DNA of 64,000 bases, taken from NCBI GenBank assembly GCA_030704615.1, contig CM060732.1:10352001-10416000 (forward strand), read 5' to 3'. The notes beneath the pieces were generated by a model that searched no databases, was not told the origin of the DNA, and saw nothing but the letters and a program-made list of their open reading frames with translations. Both the position numbers and the translations under genes were made by a program. This document shows, piece after piece, positions 9,946 to 17,804 of the stretch. The DNA comes from Takakia lepidozioides. Lineage: Eukaryota; Streptophyta; Takakiopsida; Takakiales; Takakiaceae. Position 1 is the first letter of the stretch. The number at the start of each line of letters is the position of its first letter.

Positions 9946-11118
9946 ATGGTAGGGGGCAGAATGTATAAGCTAGGACCTGATGGAGTACTTAAACGATGCT
10001 TGTACCACCATGAAGTAAATAAAGTTTTGGAGGAAGTTCATAAAGGAGTGGCTGGAGGTCATTTTGGAGAAGAGACTATCAGTAGGAAGATACTACTTGC
10101 AGGTTACTGGTGGCCTACTTTGTTCAAAGATGTACACAAGTATTGTCAGAGTTGTGATGAGTGTCAGAGGCTAGGACCATTGCAGAGATCTGGGAAAATG
10201 GCTATGCATCATGCGATGCCTACTGAACCATTTCAGAAATGGGGACTAGACTTTGTTGGACCAATTAACCCACCAGCCAAGAATACACAGAACAAGTATA
10301 TAATCATAGCCACTGATTATACTACAAAGTGGGTGGAAGCTAAAGCTCTGAGGGACAACACAGCTAAGTCCACAGCAAGGTTCCTGTATGAGAACATACT
10401 CACACGATTTGGCTGTCCCCTGGAATTTATCAGTGACCAGGGAAGTCACTTCATTAATGAGACCATTGAACTCTTGACTAAAGAGTTCATGATTGTGCAT
10501 AGGAAGAGTACAACATATTACCCACAGGGTAATGGGCAGGCAGAGGCTACCAACAAAATACTATGTACTATCTTGGCTAAGATAGTCAATGCAAACAGAA
10601 CAGATTGGGATACAAAGCTGCTGACAGCTTTGTGGTCATACAAGACTTCATATAAAGTCACCACTAAGTATACACCATTCCAATTAGTTTATGGTATGGA
10701 AGCTTTACTTCCAGTGGAATTCTTGTTACCTACCATGAGAACTGAATGGGGAAGGAGAATGGAATTGGAAGATTCAATTAAGGTCAGGAAACATGAATTA
10801 TACCATGTGGAAGAAGTACGTGCTGATGCAGCTGATAACATGATCAGAATTCAGATGAAGAGGAAGGATCGGTTTGATGAAGGTAAATTAAAGACTTTTA
10901 AGACGGGAGATTTGGTTCTGTGGTTGCAAAAGAAGGGGAAGATTAAGGCTTCTAAGCTTAAATCACCATGGAAAGGACCTTATGTCATACAGAAGATGTA
11001 TGATAACAACACCGCAATGTTACAAACCATTAACAAAGAGATGCTGGGAAGAGTCAATGCCAATAAATTGAAGGGATACAGTGGTATGACTGGTCCTTGC
11101 ATCATCGGCAGTTTATGA
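9946..11118 (+). CDS. Integrase of B1
   Basis: The 390-codon frame starts in the zinc-binding region (HHEVNKV, then CQSCDECQ, the HHCC finger) and continues through the catalytic core. The acidic triad is visible in [15 protein letters not shown] and NGQAEATNK. The C-terminal part ends with a KGPYVIQ-type module common in plant gypsy integrases, and there is no chromodomain. It would normally be cut from a Gag-Pol precursor; here the upstream frame is broken. It is about 90% or more alike by eye to the B2 copy. Confidence 0.9.
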   Translation: MVGGRMYKLGPDGVLKRCLYHHEVNKVLEEVHKGVAGGHFGEETISRKILLAGYWWPTLFKDVHKYCQSCDECQRLGPLQRSGKMAMHHAMPTEPFQKWGLDFVGPINPPAKNTQNKYIIIATDYTTKWVEAKALRDNTAKSTARFLYENILTRFGCPLEFISDQGSHFINETIELLTKEFMIVHRKSTTYYPQGNGQAEATNKILCTILAKIVNANRTDWDTKLLTALWSYKTSYKVTTKYTPFQLVYGMEALLPVEFLLPTMRTEWGRRMELEDSIKVRKHELYHVEEVRADAADNMIRIQMKRKDRFDEGKLKTFKTGDLVLWLQKKGKIKASKLKSPWKGPYVIQKMYDNNTAMLQTINKEMLGRVNANKLKGYSGMTGPCIIGSL

Positions 11119-11285
11119 TTCAATTTCTTCATAACTTTGAGCCTCGGACAGGAGTTACCCAAGTGAGGGGAGTAAATATAGAAATTACTCCCCAGTGCCT
11201 GCAGCAAACTTGAGGTTACGCTTGTACCAAAGCCGAGTACCCAGGGCTCAGAGAAGTTGGCCAAATATCGAACGTTCTGTTTGCC
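11119..11285 (+). other. Junction between integrase and post-integrase ORFs in B1
   Basis: This short spacer matches B2 from about 31620 onward (shared CTTTGAGCC and ATTACTCCCC words), while integrase matches up to about 30480 in B2. B1 therefore lost, or never had, the roughly 1.1-kb B2 segment in between. Confidence 0.7.
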
Positions 11286-11936
11286 ATGAAACATAACCAA
11301 CAGTATTTGAGTAGGTCATTCACAGAGGAAATCCTGAAAGCTTTGAGGGGAGAGGATATAGCTTGGGCGGAGTTAATGTACAATGGTCTGGTGGACGAGA
11401 TGAAGAGGTTACAGGGCACTGCTGCTAAGTCTCCGATCATTGTGTCTGTTCCAGTCATTGCCCAAATCATTCTTGATTCTTGCATAGTTGATACTCGGGA
11501 ACGTAAGGAGATGAGAGTGTTTGAGGCAGGAACCATTGCAATTGAAGAGCGGGGCTCTTCACATAGTGAGGGTGGATTGGCAGGGCAACACCAGTCTAAA
11601 AGACAGAAGCGGGGTATGACTGTAATGGCGGATCCACTGGCTTCACGGAAACCGCATGATGATGTTTCCCAAGCTCTTGTGTAGGATGGGGCACAACAGC
11701 ACAGAAGGCTGTTATTATTGGAAGCACGGCCTTCGGAGAGGGAAGAAGAAGTCAATTCAATACCACAGCCACCACAGCTAGTTGACTCAGTTGTCTTAGA
11801 GGTTCCACAGTTAGAGTATGCTGTGACACAACCCCAAATTGCTTTGGACGGTGAAAGGTTGGACATTCCCATAAAGAGCAGGTCGTGGCTGAAATTGAGA
11901 AGGGTGACCTTCTCTACAAAAACTCTGGCTTGGTAA
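11286..11936 (+). CDS. Post-integrase ORF 1 of B1, unknown function
   Basis: The first frame has 132 codons (to 11684) and starts [21 protein letters not shown] second frame from 11718 continues the similarity to B2 after a TAG. The B2 equivalent is at 31754-32441 and is also interrupted. Parts are acidic with Gln-rich stretches. I recognise no domain, signal peptide or membrane segment. It may be the N-terminal part of one long protein together with the two frames that follow. Confidence 0.6.
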
Positions 11937-13081
11937 GGGAATCAGTGGTTCTAGAGGTGCAGCGGTTGTCAAGGGAAAACCCTATTGTGCATGTAATACC
12001 CACACCTGTGACGGAGGTACCAGGGGTAGAGTATCAGGACACTGTAACACTTGTGGAGGATGAGGTGGTTCAGGAAGATAATCTGGTGGGGCAATGGCCT
12101 GAATGGTTGGTGAGGCATCACATTGTGGAGGATCAGGGAGAACAGCAGCAAGTTCACCATGATGACCCTCGACATGCCATGCTTATGAGTTCCATAAGCA
12201 GGACACTTAATTTGTTGGGCACTTATGTGAAATCCCATGTTCCATCTACCCAATTGGCAGCTTTGAGGGAAGAACTCAGGAAAGAGTTTGAGGCTCGAAT
12301 TGCCACAAAGTGTGCTAACAAGGTAGATGAGGAGGTCAATCTCAAGTTACAGCAAGAGTTGGAGGACACAAAGGCTGCTTTGCAGTTGGCCAAGGGACAT
12401 TTGATTGAAGCAGGCCTCGAGAAGGACCAGTTGCATGAAGCACATGAGCAAAAGTTAAACCAAATGCAGGTGAAGCATGAGGGCAAGTTGCAAGAAGTGA
12501 ATGTACTACATACAGAGTTGGAGGCAGTATATGAGAAGATGACCATACAATGTGCTACACTCACAACTACTCTTGAGCAAACTGCATTAGAAGTTAACAG
12601 ACAAGGGGAGGGATGTATGATGGTAGAAGCTGAGATAATAAAGCAAGCAAAACTCATTGTTGATATGAAGAATACAATCTGTCGCAATGAGAATACTTTC
12701 AAACAATATAGACAGGTTGAGGCTGACCAGGAGAGGTACATCCTGGAGTTGCAACAAACAGTCATGGTCAATAGAAATGAACTCTCTGTGGCTAACAAAG
12801 CTTGGAAGGAAGCCAATAATCTGGTTGCTGCTTATGCGGGTCTGGTTGAACCTCATGCAAAGCGCATGGAGGCTTTACAGCAGCAGTTAGATGTGTACAG
12901 ACTCACGGAGGAGCAGACTCTCAGGGGTGCCACTCACGACTTGGTGGATAACCACCTTACGCAGGTCTGGTTAGCACAAGGGCCGGTAGAAGGCAAAGCA
13001 CCACGGAAACTCACCCATAACGAGATGAATGAGGTGGTAGGTGCAAAACATTGCCACAACTACTATAGACAATGTCTATAG
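11885..13081 (+). CDS. Post-integrase ORF 2 of B1: long coiled-coil protein
   Basis: This 398-codon frame has a Pro/Val/Glu-rich start and, from about residue 115 to 340, a heptad-rich stretch full of Leu, Glu, Gln, Lys and Ala, as expected for a long coiled coil. It overlaps the next frame by about 40 bases in another reading frame, which suggests that the two are one protein split by a small indel; in B2 the same boundary is at 33626-33633. The role is unknown; structural or Gag-like assembly functions are possible. Confidence 0.75.
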   Translation: MAEIEKGDLLYKNSGLVRESVVLEVQRLSRENPIVHVIPTPVTEVPGVEYQDTVTLVEDEVVQEDNLVGQWPEWLVRHHIVEDQGEQQQVHHDDPRHAMLMSSISRTLNLLGTYVKSHVPSTQLAALREELRKEFEARIATKCANKVDEEVNLKLQQELEDTKAALQLAKGHLIEAGLEKDQLHEAHEQKLNQMQVKHEGKLQEVNVLHTELEAVYEKMTIQCATLTTTLEQTALEVNRQGEGCMMVEAEIIKQAKLIVDMKNTICRNENTFKQYRQVEADQERYILELQQTVMVNRNELSVANKAWKEANNLVAAYAGLVEPHAKRMEALQQQLDVYRLTEEQTLRGATHDLVDNHLTQVWLAQGPVEGKAPRKLTHNEMNEVVGAKHCHNYYRQCL

Positions 13082-14366
13082 TAGAATAACAGAGCTACAG
13101 GAGGACGTGGAAGGCCTGCAGACTCAAGTGGATGACCTGAGTTCAAATATTGACAAGAGAGTCTTTGTTCCTGAGGAGCAGCTGATGGCTACTTATTTAC
13201 ATGCCAGGACTCTAATTTTTCAATCTTCTTCGCAGGGGGTGCAGGAGATGCCGGTACAGGAGATGCCAGTGGTAGAAGGGCCAGTGGTACCAATACCACA
13301 GCAGGCGGCTGTGCAGGTAACTTACCCTGTTGTTACTACAGCCACACCACAGCCTGAGGTATGGGGGGATGCTGCTTTTAACCCACCTAAGACTCCTGCT
13401 GCACGGGAGTACAGTCGGGCTATGATTATGCCCTTCAACAAAATTCCCATTGTGTTGGATTTGGCTTGGAAGGAATTTAGTCCTCCGCAGTCGTTGGCAC
13501 ATTACTACCAGATCATACGCATTTGGTTGCCTGTGGCAACTCGGACTAAGGTTCTTCCGAACAATCGACCCATTGAGGATCATCACTTTGCCAGGTACTG
13601 GTTTGAGGCAGGTACCATGCTGAAGGAATTAATTGCCTTCCAGGTTGTACATGGGTACATCTATACCAAGACCAATGAGGTATCTAGTATTGTCCTGGGC
13701 TGTGGATTATATTATGCTGCTTGTTTTCTGGCACGCTATCACATTGAGCAGCAAAAGATGCAATCACAATTTCTGAGTTATTCCAATGGGGATCATTGGG
13801 TCTTACCTTCAGTGCCACCTCATATGTACCTATATGATGCAAAAGTTATGATGCAGAAGGATTCCCAACTTCGTTCATGGTTTAATTCGGCTTGGAACAA
13901 TTTGACAACACAGAAATTCGGCCCTGAGGATATTTTCTTTAAGGGACATGAAGCCTGGACATACTTACACTGTTCCAAAGTCATTGGCACACCTCTCACT
14001 TATACGGATAAGGAGTTCAGGGTGTTCACTAATTTTGCTTGCAAGCGCTTACAGCAAGTTGTACAGTTTAAACTTCCAGACATGGTGGGACCACATTGTA
14101 TGCCACACAGGATTCCACTTAAAGTTCGACCGTTAAAACACCTAAGGGGGGACGAGGATTTTGATACTACTGTTTCTTCCGAGGACTCTTTTGACATGGC
14201 AGAGGACTATGCACTTCAGATGGCAGAGAAGAAACGACGGGGATCTCCTATGCCTGAGAGGTTACCTCGTTATCAGCCAAAAGAGGGTCAGACATTTCCA
14301 GGTAGTACTCAATCATCTCCATCAGCCAATGACAGGACTCGGGCTCGCACACGGAGTCCTTTATGA
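13041..14366 (+). CDS. Post-integrase ORF 3 of B1, unknown function
   Basis: The 441-codon frame begins with more heptad-rich sequence, then a Pro/Val/Gln-rich linker (about residues 70-115), then a compact, Trp/Tyr/His-rich region (about 125-360) that is strongly conserved in B2, and finally a Ser/Arg/Pro-rich tail. The globular part contains HHFARYWFEAGTM and [17 protein letters not shown] do not recognise the family. No signal peptide or transmembrane helix is visible, so it does not look like an envelope protein. Conservation between two copies argues that it is used by the element. Confidence 0.8.
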   Translation: MQNIATTTIDNVYSRITELQEDVEGLQTQVDDLSSNIDKRVFVPEEQLMATYLHARTLIFQSSSQGVQEMPVQEMPVVEGPVVPIPQQAAVQVTYPVVTTATPQPEVWGDAAFNPPKTPAAREYSRAMIMPFNKIPIVLDLAWKEFSPPQSLAHYYQIIRIWLPVATRTKVLPNNRPIEDHHFARYWFEAGTMLKELIAFQVVHGYIYTKTNEVSSIVLGCGLYYAACFLARYHIEQQKMQSQFLSYSNGDHWVLPSVPPHMYLYDAKVMMQKDSQLRSWFNSAWNNLTTQKFGPEDIFFKGHEAWTYLHCSKVIGTPLTYTDKEFRVFTNFACKRLQQVVQFKLPDMVGPHCMPHRIPLKVRPLKHLRGDEDFDTTVSSEDSFDMAEDYALQMAEKKRRGSPMPERLPRYQPKEGQTFPGSTQSSPSANDRTRARTRSPL

Positions 14367-14443
14367 GACTCTCACCGTCAGAGGGTGCTCACTCACAAAG
14401 GTTTGCTAATCCCAAACAGTAAACCGTGAGGACACGGCTTTTT

Positions 14444-14458
14444 GAGAGGGGGAGGGGT
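14444..14458 (+). other. Polypurine tract of B1
   Basis: A G-rich purine run lies immediately before the TGTTAG start of the 3' LTR, matching the tract at 35038-35054 in B2. It is the expected primer for plus-strand synthesis. Confidence 0.8.
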
Positions 14459-14460
14459 AG

Positions 14461-15409
14461 TGTTAGAGGGTTGCTTGGGACTTAGACGCTTTTACGGGTT
14501 CTGTGGGGTACCCTTAATTTTTGCGCAGACTGAGACCAACAGGAGCCTTAGGGGTGGCAGCAGCAGGCTTTAGGGGGGTTACACAGCCCGACACAACTTT
14601 ACATAGTCCGCCACAGTTTCGCACAGCTTCACACAACTTCGCACAGCCAGTCACAGCCGCCACAGCCAGTCACAGCCCGACACAGCCCGACACAGCTTCG
14701 CACAGTCAGTCACAGTCTGACACAGCTTTACACAGCCAGTCACAGCTCGGCACAGCTTGACACAGCCTGTCACGGTACATGGGGAACAATTATCATTGAC
14801 AGGGAACGACTGTGTGGGAACGACATCTGCAGAGGGAACGTGTTACTTCAGGGGTGACGGTTAGTTAGTTAGGTGGTTAGAACAGCTTGCGGGTAGATTA
14901 GGCGGAGCGGCAACAAGAAGAAAATCACTTCAAGGGGGAGCGCTGCTGGTGAAGTGATGACAGGAGATCAGGCGGAGAGCAAGAATGAGAGCATGAAGAA
15001 GGAGGAAAGATGAACAGTAGATGCTTGTTACATGCAAAGCTGTAGTGATACTGTAGGGCAGATTAGAGTCACCATGGCATTGGCCTGATACCTGATAAAT
15101 CATAATCTGATACTTATTCGATACAATCACACTGTGTAGAGAGACATGAATGAAGCTGTGGAATGAATGCATGATTAACTGGAACTTAGTAGATACTGAA
15201 GCAATTTGATGCTTCAGTATACATGGTAAGGTAAATTGAAAACATGAAGGCAAGAATGAATACAAATAGGAAGCACAACCATGATTCACTAGCTGCAGGT
15301 CATGACTGATTGTTCTGAGCGGGCTGGGTGCTTAGAGATATCCAACTCTTCTATCTTGGAGTTTCCACCTCGGATAGCGAAGGGATGGGTGAGTAAAAGC
15401 CGTTCGACA
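14461..15409 (+). repeat. 3' LTR of B1
   Basis: The LTR starts TGTTAGAGG and ends CGACA, like the LTRs of B2 and B3. It includes a CACAGC-type minisatellite and a shared 3' end near GGATAGCGAAGGGATGGGTG. The following AAACT could be one target duplication; the other is outside the window. Confidence 0.9.
14578..14778 (+). repeat. CACAGC-type minisatellite in the B1 LTR
   Basis: This is about 200 bases of imperfect 8-11-base units such as CACAGCCAGT, CACAGCCCGA and CACAGCTTCG. The same unit type, arranged differently, lies at the corresponding place in the B2 and B3 LTRs. Confidence 0.9.
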
Positions 15410-15997
15410 AAACTATCGTTGGAGATGGGGGTTGCATGGATTGCCCGGATTGTTCCTTCAATCTATTTAGTGTTTTGCGGAGCTCACAGGCTTGTGTGCA
15501 TTGCAAAAACAAACAAACGTCTTTGGTTCGGGTAGAGCATTCTCGCATCATTTGCTCGTTGGTCTCCAAACCATTCCTGCTAGAAGAATGCTTGGTAAAT
15601 CCATCATGATAAAGTCCACGTGATCAAAGAGCGTTCAGGCATTCTCAATTCTAGTGAGCATCCATGATGCTCCCGCACATACCTGGCATGTTCGCAAGGG
15701 TGGTGAGTAAGAAAATATTTCGCAGGGGTCTGCTTTGGATAATGTGAGTGTGCACCTGCTCACAACGTAGGCACATTCCAATGCAGGGGCTTGGTATGTT
15801 GATAACGTCTAAATGGATGCAATGGATAGAAAGGATGGATACAATGGATGTAACACATCCAGTCTGCATTCCTTGGAAATGGCTGATCAACCCGCGGTAA
15901 TAGGTGACACCCGTGGAAATAGGCCCTGTATGCATGCTGACGTGGCGTGAGCTTGTGTTGGGCTCATGGTTTCTTGGGCTCACAGAATAGCACCCCC
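15410..15997. mobile_element. Right end of a second MULE (MULE2), interior mostly replaced by B1
   Basis: Read on the minus strand from 15997, the end is GGGGGTGCTATTCTGTGAGC, closely resembling the MULE1 terminus GGGGGTTGCTATTCCATGAGC. Further CATGAGC words follow inward. The remaining approximately 550 bases hold no gene I can support; a GGATGGATACAATGGATG-like simple repeat lies near 15810-15850. The left end would be upstream of the window, which would place B1 and A inside this element. Its own 9-bp duplication would be 15998-16006, not verifiable here. Confidence 0.6.
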
Positions 15998-16017
15998 TTC
16001 TTGACCCAGTTCCCCAG
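15998..16017 (-). other. 20-bp remnant of the B3 leader between two MULE ends, with the left TSD of MULE1
   Basis: On the minus strand this reads CTGGGGAACTGGGTCAAGAA, matching the B-family leader just after the primer-binding site (compare 23898 onward in B2). Bases 16009-16017, GTTCCCCAG, recur at 46699-46707 and are the 9-bp target duplication of MULE1. Confidence 0.8.
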
Positions 16018-16046
16018 GGGGGTTGCTATTCCATGAGCTCATGAGC
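16018..16046 (+). repeat. Left TIR of MULE1
   Basis: GGGGGTTGCTATTCCATGAGC and following bases pair with the reverse complement of 46670-46698 (GAGGTTTACTATTTCATGAGC...). The repeat begins right after the 9-bp duplication. Confidence 0.88.
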
Positions 16047-16238
16047 GGTGAGCTCATGAGCTCATGAGCGGGCATGGCTCACCCATGAGCCGCAAAGTAA
16101 CACACTTCGAATTTCGACAGATTTTTTTCGGGCCAAAAACTATAAAATAATCGAAAATCGAAGATTTCCGCGCTCATGCTGGAAGCACTCCGCTCATGAG
16201 TACCAGTGTCCGCTCATGACTTGGAGCCCAGGCTCATG
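16031..16238 (+). repeat. Left subterminal GCTCATG repeats of MULE1
   Basis: Seven GCTCATG copies start at 16037, 16052, 16060, 16172, 16192, 16212 and 16232. The last four are spaced exactly 20 bases, about two helical turns. Several extend to the palindrome CTCATGAG. Clustered subterminal motifs are typical transposase-binding sites in DNA transposons; binding here is inferred. Confidence 0.85.
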
Positions 16239-16283
16239 GACCGCCAGGCCAGGTCATAGAAAAACTGAATTCTGGGCAATAAC

Positions 16284-16740
16284 GGCACCGAAATTATCCC
16301 AGAGGCAGAGACACAAGCGGAATTAGGATCCGGGTTTGCAGACTCCAAAAACGCAATGGCGACCTATAACCGTGGATAGTACTATTGCAGAAGTGCAGGA
16401 TGGTTGGGGTATAACGGCGCCGTTATTGGGCACCGGAAAAGAAATAGCCGGCTGAAGGCTCGTGAGTGAAGCCAACAACGGTGAAGTAATTGGGCTCCGC
16501 CAACCAAATACCCGGCTGCATCCTCCGGAGTGCAGGCGATAACGGCACCGAAATGGGCCCGGAAACCAAATACTCGGCTGAAGCCACCGGAGTGCAAGCC
16601 TATAACGGCGTCGAAATTGGGTCCGGAAACAAATACCCGGCTGAAGGCTGGGATTGCAACCAATAACGGCCCAAATTGACCTGCGGAAACAAAATTCTCG
16701 GCTGAAGCTTCCGCACTCCATCTAATAACGGCGCCGAAAT
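16284..16740 (+). promoter_or_regulatory. Left cluster of the GGYRCCGAAAT motif
   Basis: Exact copies lie at 16284-16294, 16544-16554 and 16730-16740, and a one-mismatch copy at 16607-16617, all on the + strand and mostly preceded by AAC. A palindromic variant, AACGGCGCCGTT, lies at 16413-16424. They lie upstream of the small + strand gene. Confidence 0.75.
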
Positions 16741-16790
16741 TGGGCTTTGGAGAGCAAATACCCGCCTTACGGTGCGGGAGGCCTGGCTCT
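16413..16790 (+). repeat. 63-bp tandem array near the left end of MULE1
   Basis: Six diverged units begin with AACGG at 16413, 16477, 16541, 16604, 16665 and 16727, so the period is 61-64 bases. Each unit has AACGGCRYCGAAATTGGG, then CCGGAAACAAATACCCGGCTGAAG-like sequence. The array ends just before the first coding exon, so it may be the promoter region of that gene and a protein-binding array. Confidence 0.85.
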
Positions 16791-16862
16791 CATTTTGCTC
16801 TTCACTCTTCTCTGTTGTGCCCATCTCCTCCCTGCTTTGAGTTCGTGCTGTGTCGTGAGGCC

Positions 16863-17431
16863 ATGTCGTGCCCGAATCACATCTATCGACGCCAGACGGG
16901 AGTCATTTTCCCGAAAGCAGACGACATCATTGTCTTCCTGGATGTTTACAGGGACAATCCTCGACTTGTCCAGCTGAGAGCAATGGAGTTTCTTCCAGGA
17001 TTGCACGATTCTCCTAGACCCCGGCTGGGGGGCAGGTGGTTCCTACACATCATGGACCTGGACTTTCCGCATGTGTGGGAGCCGAACAGATCACGCACAG
17101 CGTTGCTGTATCGCTGGAATAGTTGCGAGTGGACGTATGATGAGTGCATAGGTGAAAACTTTACGTGTGGACGGACTGGCTCGGAAGTGGGGACATTCTC
17201 TTCAGTTATGAGGATGAGGAGGAGGGGAACACAGGGGCCCACTGTGAAAATGTCCTTCTACCAAGGGGCGCTATCGATAAACACGACATCCTCGTTAGTT
17301 TCAACCGGCGACATAAACCACTGACATTTTGTTCAAATATAGGCACCCGGTCACTGAGGAGGTCCTTGAGAGGCCAGTTAGAGTTCCTTCTTCTTGGGCG
17401 AGGGGACCATAGGTCTTGCATGCTAAAGTAG
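16863..17431 (+). CDS. MULE1 gene I: small protein of unknown function
   Basis: An ATG at 16863 opens a frame (MSCPNHIYRR...) with plausible coding composition to about 17165, where continuity moves to another frame (LGSGDILFSYEDEEEGN...) ending at 17431. I infer a single protein of about 185-190 residues with one indel or a short intron near 17165. It has conserved-looking Trp/Asp/Tyr-rich segments (HIMDLDFPHVWEPNRSR) but no motif I recognise. It lies directly downstream of the 63-bp array and on the strand opposite to the transposase. It may be an accessory transposon gene; function unknown. Confidence 0.5.
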
Positions 17432-17804
17432 ACATGTTTCGACTCGCTGACACTCATGGCGCATACATTTTCATTCAGAAATCAAGCAGCTTCCCTGTGC
17501 CATATGGGGAATATACATGCTTGGATAATCTTCTGTTAATTTTTGCAATTCACTGCCAGTATGCTGGGACGTGTCCTTTGTCGTATGGATTGCTGTTCAC
17601 AAGGTGCAGTATGCAAATGCTGGAATGTGCAGTAGGACCCTTCCCACTGGGACACAAAAACTAGCAATCTTAAAACGCATCACATTGCAGAACAGTAACA
17701 ATGTATTTGTAGCAAATTGGAGTCTTCTCATAAAGGTGGACGAAAACGCCAGGATGGGCTGCAAAATCACTACAAATTGAATGAACAGCAGTAACAAGGA
17801 AGCA
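17432..17804. other. Spacer between gene I and the transposase
   Basis: Only short frames of poor quality occur here. This is probably the two 3' untranslated regions of converging genes. Confidence 0.5.

Larger units (their letters stand above)
9599..15409 (+). mobile_element. Element B1: 3' part of a gypsy element, interrupted by A
   Basis: The sequence is collinear with the complete copy B2 from RNase H (28994 onward) through integrase, several post-integrase ORFs, polypurine tract and 3' LTR. Its 5' half lies upstream of element A, outside the window. Compared with B2 it lacks about 1.1 kb between integrase and the first post-integrase ORF. The large post-integrase frames are better preserved here than in B2. 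Confidence 0.9.

Noticed and set aside
13041-14366. Envelope-like gene in B because of its position after integrase
   Set aside because: No signal peptide, membrane helix or cleavage motif is visible.
14578-14778. Regular repeats that could look like a CRISPR array
   Set aside because: Units are 8-11 bases without unique spacers, lie in LTRs, and the genome is eukaryotic.
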